A stretch of 64,000 bases of DNA, taken from NCBI GenBank assembly GCA_020632575.1, contig JACKFH010000010.1, positions 62,001-126,000 on the forward strand, in the 5' to 3' direction. Shown one piece after another: positions 34,890-44,706 of the stretch. How positions within the stretch are numbered: position 1 is the first letter of the stretch; each line of letters opens with the position of its first letter. Position numbers and translations under genes: made by a program. The notes below the pieces were generated by a model, which saw only the letters and a list, made by a program, of their open reading frames with translations, was not told where the DNA came from and did not search any database. The stretch comes from Candidatus Omnitrophota bacterium (GTDB taxonomy: Bacteria; Hinthialibacterota; Hinthialibacteria; OLB16).

Positions 34890-36572
34890 GTGTTTCAGAT
34901 CCAAGACAACCCGTTGCTGATGATCGCGCTTATCTTCGCGGCCGGTTACCCGGCGGGTCTCCTCGCTCGTAAAGGGGGGATGCCCAAAGTCACCGGCAAC
35001 ATCCTCGCGGGGATTCTGCTCGGACCCTCGTTCCTGAATGTCTTCGATCACTCGATCGCCAAAATCCTGGAACCCCTGACTGTCTTCGCGATGGGATTGA
35101 TCACCTGTGTGGTGGGAGGTCACCTGAGTTACCGCCGGCTCCACAACGCCCTTTACCGCATCCTTTCCGTGTCGTTTTTCGAAACCGCCTTCACCGTCCT
35201 GCTCGTATCCGGGGGCGCCTATTGGTACACGGGAGACCCGGTGGTTGGCCTGCTGATCGGCCCCATCGCCGCCGCGACCGCCCCGGCCACTGTTTTGGCC
35301 GTGGTGTTCGAGGAGCGAGGGAAGGGTCTCCTGATCAAGACATTGTTCGCGGCGGTGGCTTTGGACAATGTGTTCGCGGTGGTTCTCTTTTCTCTGGGGC
35401 GGGCGCAAATCCGGGGAATGACCGGTGGAGAGGGGGGAGTGGGCTCGGGGGTTCTGCTGGCTTTCCGAGAACTTCTATTCGCGGTCCTACTGGGGGTGAT
35501 TTTGGGGTTTTTGCTGACCCGACTTGTTCGCTTCAAAAAAATCGAACCCTTCTCGGGGCTGCTCATGGCGATCCTTCTCGCCACCGGCGGAGCGGAGGCG
35601 ATCGGGGTTTCCCCCCTTCTCACCAGCCTGGTTTTGGGAATCTTTCTGGGGAACTCGGAACGCAAGAGTGAAAGTTGGGTCACTTCGCTCGAGAGTCTTG
35701 AACCGGCCCTGATGACCTGCTTCTTCACCCTGGCGGGGGTCGATTGCGATATTGGGACGATTGGCCAAGTCGGTGTCCTTGGAGGAATATATATTATCGC
35801 GAGGTCGGCGGGAAAGCTGGGAGGCGGCTACCTCGGGGGCAAGATCGGAACCAAGATCGCGCGTGTATACGAAAACATCGGGATGGCGCTGCTTCCCCAT
35901 GCTGGTCTGGCCATCGGACTCATCGTGATCTTGAATTCAGACCCAGTGATTGCGTCGAATTATCCGGAAGTGGTCAGAGAGTTGACCAATGTTGTCCTCG
36001 CGGCGGTGGTTATTTTTGAGATTATCGGTCCCCCGCTGGTTCGGCGGTCCATCCGAAACGCCGATGAAGACGGCAAGGACCGTCAGAGGATTGTGGAATT
36101 CCTTCAAGAGGAATACATCGTCACCCCACTCGAGGCCACAGACAAATGGGACGCCATCCGTCAACTCGCCGCGTTTCTGAAGAGGACCCATGGCCTGACC
36201 GAACTCACGGTCGATGATCTGGTCGAGTCGATTGAGGAGCGGGAGAAATCCATCTCGACCGCGATGGGTTCCGGAGTGGCGATCCCCCACGCCAAGCTCC
36301 CCTCGGGACCGGACATCATGGGGGTCATGGGGATTTGCCCGAACGGAATCGATTTCGATGCTCCCGACAACAAGCCGGTCCACTACATCATCATGATCGC
36401 CACTCCCCGCGAGCACCAACAGCGGCACCTTCAGGTGATGGCCGCGGTGGCCCGAATGATTTCCGACACCAACACTCGAGCGAAACTCCTGGTCGCCAAG
36501 ACCCCCGCCGAGGTCTATGAGGCGATCGAGGTGGAATCCAAGGAGAACTACAACTACTTCCTGGAGGACTAG
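34890..36572 (+). CDS. Cation/proton antiporter with C-terminal PTS EIIA domain, copy 1
   Basis: A CPA2-type sodium (or potassium)/proton antiporter of 560 residues. About twelve membrane segments fill residues 1-390 (YPAGLLARKGGMPKVTGNIL AGILLGPS in the first third; LATGGAEAIGVSPLLTSLVL near 235). Residues about 405-560 are a PTS EIIA of the fructose/mannitol type: the phosphorylatable His is in GVAIPHAKLP, preceded by REKSISTAMGS. GTG at 34890 is chosen because AAAGGA precedes it by eight bases and it aligns with the start of the neighbouring paralogue; an ATG at 34848 lacks a ribosome binding site. The fusion suggests control of ion exchange by PTS phosphorylation. No other PTS component is nearby. 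Confidence 0.88.
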   Translation: MFQIQDNPLLMIALIFAAGYPAGLLARKGGMPKVTGNILAGILLGPSFLNVFDHSIAKILEPLTVFAMGLITCVVGGHLSYRRLHNALYRILSVSFFETAFTVLLVSGGAYWYTGDPVVGLLIGPIAAATAPATVLAVVFEERGKGLLIKTLFAAVALDNVFAVVLFSLGRAQIRGMTGGEGGVGSGVLLAFRELLFAVLLGVILGFLLTRLVRFKKIEPFSGLLMAILLATGGAEAIGVSPLLTSLVLGIFLGNSERKSESWVTSLESLEPALMTCFFTLAGVDCDIGTIGQVGVLGGIYIIARSAGKLGGGYLGGKIGTKIARVYENIGMALLPHAGLAIGLIVILNSDPVIASNYPEVVRELTNVVLAAVVIFEIIGPPLVRRSIRNADEDGKDRQRIVEFLQEEYIVTPLEATDKWDAIRQLAAFLKRTHGLTELTVDDLVESIEEREKSISTAMGSGVAIPHAKLPSGPDIMGVMGICPNGIDFDAPDNKPVHYIIMIATPREHQQRHLQVMAAVARMISDTNTRAKLLVAKTPAEVYEAIEVESKENYNYFLED

Positions 36573-36714
36573 AGGCTCGCTATTCGGCGCCGCCCACTCC
36601 AAATTAGAAATGGCAAACCACCCGAGGCAACCCCCAAGTCTTTCATCCAGGGGCTGTGATCTTCATAATGGAAGGAATCCTCGGCATCGAGAAAGGCGCT
36701 GACAGCAAGCCAGC

Positions 36715-38406
36715 ATGAACGGTTTCAATACGGATAATCCCATACTCGCCCTCTCCATCCTGTTTGTGGTGGGATACCCCGCGGGTCTGCTTGCGCGAAA
36801 AATCGGGATTCCAAAAGTCACCGGAAACATCCTGGCCGGCGTTTTGTTGGGGCCTTCTCTGTTCATGGTGTTCGACGATTCCGCCGCGAAAACGCTGAAA
36901 CCGTTGACCGTTTTCGCGATGGGGATGATCACCTGCGTGGTCGGAGGCCACCTCAGCTACCGTCGCCTTCACAACGCCCTGAAACGAATCGGATCGTTCG
37001 CCATCGCGGAAGTCGCGATGACCTTCACCCTGGTCGCCTCCGGGATCTACTGGTTCACCGAAAGTCTTCCCACCGCATTGCTGATGGGAGCGATCGCGAC
37101 CGAAACCGCGCCCGCGACCGTGTTGGCCGTGGTGCGTGAGGAGAAGGCGAAGGGTCTCCTCATCAAGACGCTTCTCGCGGTTGTCGCGTTGGACAATGTT
37201 CTGTGCATCCTGATTTTTTCTTTGATCAAAGCCCAAGTCACCCATTTTCTCGCGAGTGGCGAGATGGCGATCCTGACCGCCATGGTGGTCGCGTGCAAAG
37301 GGCTCCTGTTTTCCATTCTTATTGGAAGCGGAGTCGGAGCGCTGTTGGTCTACCTTGTTCGAAAGAAGAAGATCGAGCCCTTCTCGGGATTGTTCATGGC
37401 GATCTTGCTTTCGATCAGCGCCGCTGAAATCCTCCACGCTTCCCCCCTCCTCACCAGCCTGACTCTCGGAATCTTCCTCGGCAACTCCGGACGGGATGGA
37501 GAGAGCCTGGTCACTTCGCTGGAAAGTCTGGAGCCGGTTTTAATGACCTGCTTCTTCACCTTGGCGGGAGTGGATATCCATCTGGATTCACTCGGGAAAT
37601 TTGGAGCGATCGGGGCCGCCTACTTGGTGGCTCGATTCGTGGGCAAAGTGTCGGGGGGAGCCATCGGAGGTTTTCTTGGGACCGATATCGCTCGAATCCG
37701 ATCCAACATTGGACCCGCGCTGCTTTCCCATGCGGGGCTTGCCATCGGTTTAGTCGTGTTGTTGCAGGGCGATCCCGATTTGGCCGCGGCGAACCCGAAG
37801 ATGATCGAGGACATCACCAATGTTGTCCTGGCCTCGATCGTGATTTTTGAAATCTTGGGGCCGCCCTTGGTCCGTCGGTCGGTCACTCGCGCCGGCGAGG
37901 CGGGGAAGGATCGGGAACGAATCGTCAAATTCATTCAAGAGGAATACATTGTCACCCCGCTGGAAGCCGAGGACAAATGGGACGCCATCCGACAACTCGC
38001 CGCGTTCCTGATCAAGACGCATGGGATTAAAGACCTGACGGTGGAGGATCTCATCGAATCGATCGAGGAGAGGGAGAAGTCCATTTCGACCGCCATGGGC
38101 TCAGGGGTCGCGATTCCGCATGCCAAACTCCCGGCCTCGGGTCCCGACATCATGGGAGTGATGGGCATCTGCCCCGCCGGTATCGATTTCGACGCGCCGG
38201 ATCATCGCCCCGTCCACTACATCATCATGATCGCAACCCCGAAGGAGCACCAGGATCGGCATCTCCAGGTGATGGCCGCGGTGGCAAGAATGATCTCAAA
38301 CGCCGATATTCGCGCCAAGTTGTTGACCGCCCAAACTCCGGCCGAGGTCTATGAAGTCATCGAAGTGGAACCGAGCGAAAACTACAATTACTTTCTGGAG
38401 GATTAG
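36715..38406 (+). CDS. Cation/proton antiporter with C-terminal PTS EIIA domain, copy 2
   Basis: A 563-residue paralogue of the preceding gene, in the same order and strand, 142 bases downstream. It has the same antiporter core (YPAGLLARKIGIPKVTGNIL, SISAAEILHASPLLTSLTLG) and EIIA domain with GVAIPHAKLP. The two are far from identical in the membrane part but almost the same over the EIIA (for example EEYIVTPLEAxDKWDAIRQL), so the duplication is old and the EIIA is under stronger constraint or was converted. The two could form heterodimers; EIIA-bearing antiporters commonly dimerise. Confidence 0.88.
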   Translation: MNGFNTDNPILALSILFVVGYPAGLLARKIGIPKVTGNILAGVLLGPSLFMVFDDSAAKTLKPLTVFAMGMITCVVGGHLSYRRLHNALKRIGSFAIAEVAMTFTLVASGIYWFTESLPTALLMGAIATETAPATVLAVVREEKAKGLLIKTLLAVVALDNVLCILIFSLIKAQVTHFLASGEMAILTAMVVACKGLLFSILIGSGVGALLVYLVRKKKIEPFSGLFMAILLSISAAEILHASPLLTSLTLGIFLGNSGRDGESLVTSLESLEPVLMTCFFTLAGVDIHLDSLGKFGAIGAAYLVARFVGKVSGGAIGGFLGTDIARIRSNIGPALLSHAGLAIGLVVLLQGDPDLAAANPKMIEDITNVVLASIVIFEILGPPLVRRSVTRAGEAGKDRERIVKFIQEEYIVTPLEAEDKWDAIRQLAAFLIKTHGIKDLTVEDLIESIEEREKSISTAMGSGVAIPHAKLPASGPDIMGVMGICPAGIDFDAPDHRPVHYIIMIATPKEHQDRHLQVMAAVARMISNADIRAKLLTAQTPAEVYEVIEVEPSENYNYFLED

Positions 38407-38414
38407 TAAAAGGG

Positions 38415-38750
38415 ATGAAAGGCGAAGCGATGATCATTCCGGTGGGGACATTGTTCCGGATCGAGTTCTTCGGGAAGGATTGGTATCTCTCGTTCCGTCA
38501 CGCCGATGGCAGTTCGTGCATGGATTTCGAGGATTACGATGGCGAGCAAGTCGGCCCCGAGGTGGTTGCCAAATTCATCCCCAACTACGCCTCGCTCGAA
38601 TGGAAGGAGAGCAAGAAAAACTTTCAAAACTCCTCCGAATATCACGCGATCGACGGCAAATTTCGAATCAATCTGGTGGGCAAGCCCGGGAAACAGATTG
38701 ATAAGGAGATCTTGATTCAGGAGTTTTTGGAGTTCATGGGTTCGGAGTAG
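38415..38750 (+). CDS. Small soluble protein downstream of the antiporters
   Basis: A 111-residue protein whose ATG lies eight bases after the stop of the second antiporter gene, so almost surely co-transcribed. An internal ATG at 38430 with AAAGG before it is an equally good start. The sequence (FRIEFFGKDWYLSFRHADGS, then ITEFE-like acidic DFEDYDGEQVGPEVVAKFIP) looks like a small beta-rich cytoplasmic fold with no signal or membrane segment. Not recognised. Its position suggests a partner or regulator of the antiporter pair. Confidence 0.65.
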   Translation: MKGEAMIIPVGTLFRIEFFGKDWYLSFRHADGSSCMDFEDYDGEQVGPEVVAKFIPNYASLEWKESKKNFQNSSEYHAIDGKFRINLVGKPGKQIDKEILIQEFLEFMGSE

Positions 38751-38767
38751 CGCCTTTCTTTTCTCCA

Positions 38768-41047
38768 TCAATACAACTGGAAACCGTCAAAGCAAGACTC
38801 ACAATCCGAGAAATCCGTTTCGAAGGATGACTCGTCAAACGCATAGAACTCGAGGTCCTCGGCAAGGAGGAACGGGAAGAAATAAGGGGCTCCAGGCGTG
38901 TTGAAAGAGACCTCGGATTCTTCCTTCCGGGCAGTCCCGAGAGCGAACACCCCGCCATACTTGTCCATGGTATATAAGCCATAGCCACACCCCGCGGAGA
39001 ATTCGAGGTCCGTGAAGATCGATGCCGCATCGATGCCGACCACCCTGGGATCTCCCTCATCGATCTCCGGCGTGGTGGGATCGTCCACTCCATACGTCAC
39101 GTAAGGCAGGCCAAACAGCTGAACATAGGAGGGGTCTTGGACCGAGAGGCGATTGGTCGCGAAAAAAACAGGATTCCCTTCCACATTCCATGGCACCGGA
39201 TGAATCCCATCGAAGCCATCCAGGATGACCGCACCCTCCTGGGTCGGAAAGAGTTCCAGGTCGCGCGCGATGTCCATGCCGTAGAAGAAGGGCCAGGGGT
39301 AAGCGCCCGGGTCAAGGAGATGATAGGGGTGGTTGGGCGGATAGTTGAGGAATTCTCCAGCGGTGAATTCATGACCGTCCGGTGCGAGATGAAAATGCCC
39401 GCCCTGACTGTCCAGGATGACGTACCCGTCTGCTTGGTTATCCTTCTCGACGTCGATCACGATCATCGCCACAGCACGGATCGAAGCCCCACCGGGGTTG
39501 GGAAGGTTCGGATCGCGAAGACTACCAAATGGAACGTCGAAGCCAATCAATCCTGTGACCGTTGATTTCACAAGGGAGGAAGAAGCAGGATGAGGCAATG
39601 CGCTACCGGCGCGGTAAATGCCCGCAAAGTCAGTTAAGACCCAAAAACCTTGGCCATCTGCGGTCATAACCAGGTCGACCGCGCGCCCCTTCGGAAAATC
39701 GGGGTTCTCGTCAAAATGGAAATCCTGGAGAGGGGCCCGGGAGGGGTGCTTAACGAAGTGAACCGAGCCGAGAGAATCAAGCACTGCTTGCTCATAGGAT
39801 TTTGCATGACTTGAGCCAAGTCTCTGAGTGTCCGCCCTTTCCAGATCGCGGGCCAGATCACGGCCAAAAAAGAGATCTCCGGTGATGACAGGCGGATTCC
39901 CCACCCGATGTCGGCCCCCGAAGGAATCAAGCACATAGAATCCGGAATCACAGTGCTGGGGAACGAAAGGAGGGATTTGTGTCTTCGAGGGCGTGAACGT
40001 GGCCGTGGGTGTCCGTGTAGGCGTTGAAGTCGAGGTGGGGGTTGCTGTCGGAACAGGGGGGCCGAACTCCACGATTGACACTGTTTCTCTGAAGCCATTG
40101 TTGTCGTTCCATGTCCCCCCCGCGAATAACCAGAGCATGAGAGAATCCTCACTCTCAAGGATCTCGTTGGGTTCACCCTCATTCCAGTTCGAATAACTCC
40201 AGGTTTCCTCCGTCACCCATCTCCAACCTTCCTGAGAGTCGGTCCCGGGCGAGTCCTGATATCCACCTATCCAAGCGCCTTGCCTTCCCCAGAAGGGTAC
40301 ATTGGTCATCACCCACTCCAGTTCTTCTTCGGAGGTGAATGTCGCCAAATAGCCGCGATACCCCTCATGGGTCACCTGTACTGCATAGTCCTGAGCCTCT
40401 TCCCAGGTCCGCCGTTCGAAATCGAGTCCGTACCAGTGCCCATTGTTTGGGTTGTAGTAAACGGGAAAAGTGAGGCTCGGAGGCGGCGTGGGAATCGGTG
40501 TTGCTTCGCCCAAATGGAATCCTCCACCCACTAGTCGGACAAGGGTTTCAGGCTCATCCGGATCGTTCGTCGTGATTTGAAGCACGTCCTCGTATCGGTG
40601 GGTGTCTTTCGGCTCGAAAGCGACAGACACCTCCTGTTCTTCATAAGGCGGTAGAAAGTGAGATTTCGATTCATCCCGAAATCGCCAAATCAGTCTTTTG
40701 ATCGAAAACGCCGAATCTCCCGAGGAATCCCCGAAGTCCGTTTCATTCCTCGGAGCGGAGAAGTCCGATTCGTCTTCCAACCCAATCCGGATTTCATCCA
40801 TGACAAACCGAAGATTCGCGGTTCCGGCGTTTTTGATCGTCAGGTTGAGCACGACCGGTGAAAGACTTTCAATCGGCCTGTTTCCAAAATCGAGAATCGA
40901 GGAGGAGACCTCGATGTCCGGAACGTTGGATTGGGCCTCCGGGTCGATATTCTCCGCATTTCCAGCGGAAACCCTAAACCAGCAAAGAAGATGGAGCGCC
41001 AGCAGAGGCGCCATGGGGAAGGGGAAAGAGTTCAATCGGAGAGCCAT
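38768..41047 (-). CDS. Secreted protein with choice-of-anchor D, C-type lectin and repeat domains
   Basis: A 759-residue exported protein. After a signal peptide (about 10-28) comes an Ig-like choice-of-anchor D domain (about 43-180; VVLNLTIKNAGTANLRFVMD, ITTNDPDEPETLVRLVG). A C-type lectin domain follows at about 195-345, with NGHWYGLDFERRTWEEAQDY, GAWIGGYQDS, YSNWNEGEPNE and TWNDNNG, including the EPN-type sugar-binding motif. A Pro/Thr linker (TPTSTSTPTRTPTATFTPSK) leads to a C-terminal region with four or five repeats resembling YVLDSFGGRHRVG, AVLDSLGSVHFV, WVLTDFAGIYRAG, VILDGFDGIHPV and YTMDKYGGVFALG, likely propeller blades. Such repeats are common in PVC-like secretomes. Carbohydrate recognition at the surface is the best guess. 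Confidence 0.78.
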   Translation of the reverse strand: MALRLNSFPFPMAPLLALHLLCWFRVSAGNAENIDPEAQSNVPDIEVSSSILDFGNRPIESLSPVVLNLTIKNAGTANLRFVMDEIRIGLEDESDFSAPRNETDFGDSSGDSAFSIKRLIWRFRDESKSHFLPPYEEQEVSVAFEPKDTHRYEDVLQITTNDPDEPETLVRLVGGGFHLGEATPIPTPPPSLTFPVYYNPNNGHWYGLDFERRTWEEAQDYAVQVTHEGYRGYLATFTSEEELEWVMTNVPFWGRQGAWIGGYQDSPGTDSQEGWRWVTEETWSYSNWNEGEPNEILESEDSLMLWLFAGGTWNDNNGFRETVSIVEFGPPVPTATPTSTSTPTRTPTATFTPSKTQIPPFVPQHCDSGFYVLDSFGGRHRVGNPPVITGDLFFGRDLARDLERADTQRLGSSHAKSYEQAVLDSLGSVHFVKHPSRAPLQDFHFDENPDFPKGRAVDLVMTADGQGFWVLTDFAGIYRAGSALPHPASSSLVKSTVTGLIGFDVPFGSLRDPNLPNPGGASIRAVAMIVIDVEKDNQADGYVILDSQGGHFHLAPDGHEFTAGEFLNYPPNHPYHLLDPGAYPWPFFYGMDIARDLELFPTQEGAVILDGFDGIHPVPWNVEGNPVFFATNRLSVQDPSYVQLFGLPYVTYGVDDPTTPEIDEGDPRVVGIDAASIFTDLEFSAGCGYGLYTMDKYGGVFALGTARKEESEVSFNTPGAPYFFPFLLAEDLEFYAFDESSFETDFSDCESCFDGFQLY

Positions 41048-41278
41048 TTCGAAGTCCTCGTTCCATCATTTGTCATGCTCTTAGCGAGTCTTGACAACCA
41101 TAGCACTTGAAGACTATATCTGTCAATACTGATTAGTGATATACAACTAAATTCTTCTTGTGGTTTATGATCCCACCCGGATTAAAGCCGCTGGCTCTTC
41201 TTGAGGCAGTAGAAAATCGGATTTGGAGAAGGGGGCGGAGCCCGTTGGAAATCGATTCGGGGGGAGGCGCAAAATCAA
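41048..41278. other. Intergenic stretch, nothing recognised
   Basis: Between two minus-strand genes. AT-rich around 41100-41160, where the promoter of the lectin-protein gene may lie (I cannot fix one). No repeat of the families seen elsewhere. Confidence 0.4.
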
Positions 41279-41318
41279 ATCATGCCGTGACGGCTTTTTA
41301 TCGCCATCACGGCATGAT
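41279..41318 (-). terminator. Intrinsic terminator-like hairpin
   Basis: ATCATGCCGTGA and TCACGGCATGAT form a perfect twelve-pair stem with an inner T-rich loop. On the minus strand it is followed by TTTGATTTTG. It stands 80 bases past the stop of the heme-binding protein gene at 41398. Confidence 0.6.
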
Positions 41319-41397
41319 CTCGCAATCTCAGATACATTGGAGTTGTCCGAAGAGTCCGGCTGTTAAGGAATAAGGACCAGTCGTGTTCGCTTTCGAT

Positions 41398-44300
41398 CTA
41401 GTCCTTGAACACCTCCGCCTGAGGATTCCCTCTCGAAACCAGGTAAGCGAGCAGATCCAAGAGTTCATCCTCGTTGAAGAAATTGACCAAGCCTTCCGGC
41501 ATCTGGGAGATGGTCGATTCCTCAATCGAATCGACATCCTCCATCTTGATCTCGACAGGCGGCGCGTTCGGATCGGAGGTGTAGACCTCGATCTCGGCCT
41601 CCTCCTTGCTCCCCGAGTTGTCGACCACGATCCCGCGATAGGAGGTTCCATCCTTGAGGGTGACTTCCTTGGATCCGTACTGATCGGATATCACTTTGCT
41701 CGGTATGATCATCGCCTCGAGGAGATCGTTCATCGAAAACTTATTGCCGACGCTCGAAAGATCGGGGCCGATGTTCCCGCCCGCTCCATCGAATCGATGG
41801 CACGCGACGCAACCGACCGCGTAGAATCCATTGCGACCGGTTTCGAAATCGCGCTGGTGCAACCCCTTGGCCTGAACCAGTTTTTGGGCTTCATCCAGGG
41901 TCCATTCATGGTATGGCCCTTTGGGTTGCTTGATTTCAAACTCAGGAACCGCCTGGAGACTCTGGCCTGTGATGGGCGCGAGGGCCTGCTGCTCGGCGGG
42001 AGAACAATTATCCAGCGCCTCCTTGCGAATGTTCTCGAGGAACCCGGCATAACTGGCTCCGCCGGGATACTTCGCGGCGTCATTGATGAATTGGAAGTAC
42101 TGTTCGCGCTGGGGCATGGTCCAGCCATAGCGGACATTGCGAAGCATGAAGGCGTAGTTGATCTTGTTGCTCGGGGGATGGTTGTCCAACATCGCCTGAA
42201 TGGTCCCGCCATAACCCTGATTCCGAGAAAGGAGTCCGCCCCAGGCTGGAATCTTCGGCGGCTTCGCCTCGGCCATGAGCGCCAGTCCTTTCTCGATCAC
42301 CGAGGGAGCGTCGAGGTAGACGAGAAGACGGACCAATTCGGTGTTGATGTTGTCGCTCTTCGATGGGAGGTGGGGATCCAGAAGGTCGATTACCTTGAGA
42401 CGCATCTCCGGGCTTGGGGCGCCCATCCGAATGAAACAGAGGGCATAGGCTCGCAGGATTCCCAGCGCTTCGGTTTCGGTGAGTTTCGCGATATCGAATC
42501 GGTTCAGAGCGTTGAGTAGATCCTCACGGAGCGAGGCGTCGCCTTGCCTGGCTAGGGCGATCGCCGCGACCGCGGCGGCCTGTGGGTTTTCTTCGGAGAG
42601 AGCGCGGTCTTTCCATTGGTCCACTGGTTGATTCTCGATGGCGATTCTCGCGGCGAACCGAATGAACCGATCCTCGCTTCCCAGATGTGGCCATGCGAAA
42701 TCGACCGCCTTGGGATCCGGTCCTTTGTGAAAACTTTCTAGTTCATGACGAAGCGCGCGAGCCTCGACGCTCTCTTTCGATTCCGGATTCTTGGAAAACC
42801 CGGTCGGCTCATCGCCATCGTAATAGACTCGGTAAAGCGCGGAATCGGTCCCCCGCCCTCCGACCGTGAAATAGAAGGCGCCGTCCGACCCGATCGCCGC
42901 ATCGGTCACTGGGAGCGGAGAGCCGGAGACGAACTCTTCCTTGACTCCCTTGTAAGAGGCGCCCTCCGGTTCGAGGTGAATAGAGTAGATAGTTCCGAAC
43001 GTCCAATCGAGGGCGAAGAACGCTCGTTGATACTTGGCCGGAAATTTGCCGCCAGTTCCGAAGACAACGCCCACCGGGGATCCCGGGCCAATGTCGACCA
43101 CGGGCGGCAGGCTGTCTTCGTAGTAAACAGGCCATTTTCCGGTTCCGCTCCGCCAGCCGTATTCGCTTCCGCTCACCACATGACAGATTCGAGTGGGGCG
43201 ATACCAGGGCGCTCCAAAATCCCATTCCATATCGGCGTCATAGGTGAACATCTCGCCCTCGGGGCTGAGGGCGATGTCGTATTCGTTTCGGTAGCCATTG
43301 CTGATCAGTTCCCAGGTTTTCCCGTCCGGGGTCACTTGGCAGATCCACCCGCCTGGCGCGAGCACCCCTTTGGCGTGGCCACGAGCGTCCCACTGACGGG
43401 GAAGCAACAGATCCTCCCCCCAATTCTGTGGGGCCCGACTTGAATCGATTTCGGTGAGATGGGTGTGATTCCCGCAGGCGACATAGAGGTTCTTCCCATC
43501 CTCGGACAGGATAACCGCGTGGGGGCCATGCTCGCCACCGCCATCGATCGCACGGAGTTTTTCCACTTGATCGAGATCGCCGTTGTTATCGCTGTCGGTC
43601 ACTCGATAGAGACCGCTTCGGCCCCCTCCGTTCACATCCACGTAAAGACTATCGAACGCCCAAACGAGTCCTTGAGCGCTCGAGATATCCGCGGGAAGGG
43701 ACTCGACGATGGTCCGCGATTCGGGATCCCCCAATTTCGCGGGTTTTATATGAAAGAGCCCTGCGTCCCCTTGATCGGAAACGAAGAATCCACCATCAGG
43801 GGCGGGTGTGATATTGACCCAAGAGCCCTGGATCGGTTTGGGGACTGTGTAAAGGAGTTCGGCTTTGAAGCCTGGGAGAAGATTGAGGTTGTCGACCGGT
43901 TTAGCTTTCGGGCTCAGGTCATACCTCATCGTCTCGGCTTTGGCGAACGTCTCGGCGTTGACTGACTTTGACCACGGAAGATTTTTTTCGCCGAGTTCGC
44001 CGACCACAGTGGCGTTGCTCCATCCGCTGTCGTCGAAATCGATTTGATTCCATTTCTCCGCCCCCTCCGTGGAGGTCTTCCAGGAACCATCGGTGGCGAC
44101 TCGGGTCAATGTTCCATCGGAACTCTCGACAGTCAAACGACCGATCAAACCGGCGGCCGCGTTGTTGTTTTCGGTCTCGATCGCGAGGACATTCTTCCCC
44201 TGTCGCAAAGCGTCCATCGCGGGGGCCGTACCGACCTCGTCCCACCCTCGGAGACTGAGAATCTGTTTGCCGTTCAAGTAGACACTGCATTCATCGTCGC

Positions 44301-44478
44301 AAGTTCCCGCGAAAGTCGCGCTAGCGGGCGCCTCCGCTAAATCGAATTCAACACGGAAATAGGCGTCCTGTTTATCTCCCACCGAATCGACCCAAATCCA
44401 CGAGGGCGCTTCCTCGGCAAAGGCTGAATTGAGATTTAGGAAAACCAGGACGGAAAATAGAAAAAAGAAATTTTTCAT
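41398..44478 (-). CDS. PVC-type heme-binding, dehydrogenase-like exported protein
   Basis: About 1026 residues from the ATG at 44478, which has GGGAG eight bases before it. A signal peptide (KNFFFLFSVLVFLNLNSAFA) is followed by a galactose-binding-like beta-sandwich (about 25-190, CSVYLNGKQILSLRGWDEVG), a beta-propeller with LLPGFKAELLYTVPKPIQGS, GLVWAFDSLYVDVNGGGRSG and APGGWICQVTPDGKTWEL (about 220-600), helical HEAT-like repeats (about 620-860), and a C-terminal cytochrome c with YAVGCVACHRFDGAGGNIGP near 925 and heme-binding CXXCH. This architecture belongs to the 'membrane-bound dehydrogenase/PVC-type heme CxxCH' family, numerous in these phyla, of unproven substrate; sugar oxidation is the usual guess. 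Confidence 0.9.
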   Translation of the reverse strand: MKNFFFLFSVLVFLNLNSAFAEEAPSWIWVDSVGDKQDAYFRVEFDLAEAPASATFAGTCDDECSVYLNGKQILSLRGWDEVGTAPAMDALRQGKNVLAIETENNNAAAGLIGRLTVESSDGTLTRVATDGSWKTSTEGAEKWNQIDFDDSGWSNATVVGELGEKNLPWSKSVNAETFAKAETMRYDLSPKAKPVDNLNLLPGFKAELLYTVPKPIQGSWVNITPAPDGGFFVSDQGDAGLFHIKPAKLGDPESRTIVESLPADISSAQGLVWAFDSLYVDVNGGGRSGLYRVTDSDNNGDLDQVEKLRAIDGGGEHGPHAVILSEDGKNLYVACGNHTHLTEIDSSRAPQNWGEDLLLPRQWDARGHAKGVLAPGGWICQVTPDGKTWELISNGYRNEYDIALSPEGEMFTYDADMEWDFGAPWYRPTRICHVVSGSEYGWRSGTGKWPVYYEDSLPPVVDIGPGSPVGVVFGTGGKFPAKYQRAFFALDWTFGTIYSIHLEPEGASYKGVKEEFVSGSPLPVTDAAIGSDGAFYFTVGGRGTDSALYRVYYDGDEPTGFSKNPESKESVEARALRHELESFHKGPDPKAVDFAWPHLGSEDRFIRFAARIAIENQPVDQWKDRALSEENPQAAAVAAIALARQGDASLREDLLNALNRFDIAKLTETEALGILRAYALCFIRMGAPSPEMRLKVIDLLDPHLPSKSDNINTELVRLLVYLDAPSVIEKGLALMAEAKPPKIPAWGGLLSRNQGYGGTIQAMLDNHPPSNKINYAFMLRNVRYGWTMPQREQYFQFINDAAKYPGGASYAGFLENIRKEALDNCSPAEQQALAPITGQSLQAVPEFEIKQPKGPYHEWTLDEAQKLVQAKGLHQRDFETGRNGFYAVGCVACHRFDGAGGNIGPDLSSVGNKFSMNDLLEAMIIPSKVISDQYGSKEVTLKDGTSYRGIVVDNSGSKEEAEIEVYTSDPNAPPVEIKMEDVDSIEESTISQMPEGLVNFFNEDELLDLLAYLVSRGNPQAEVFKD

Positions 44479-44706
44479 TGGTTCAACTCCCACAAGGCGG
44501 TTATTCGCAAATTTCACATCGCACAAAACCTGGAAACCATGCCACAAATCGAGGAAGGGAGAAACTCCACCTGGGAACTGGCCAGAAATCAACGGTTCTT
44601 CGTTAAAGGGCAATTTTGCGATAGAGTTGGAATCCTCCGACGGAAACCCCACCAACTTCCGATCTCAAGGACAGAGAGGAGAAACAGCCCCCATGGCAAA
44701 TTCTCT

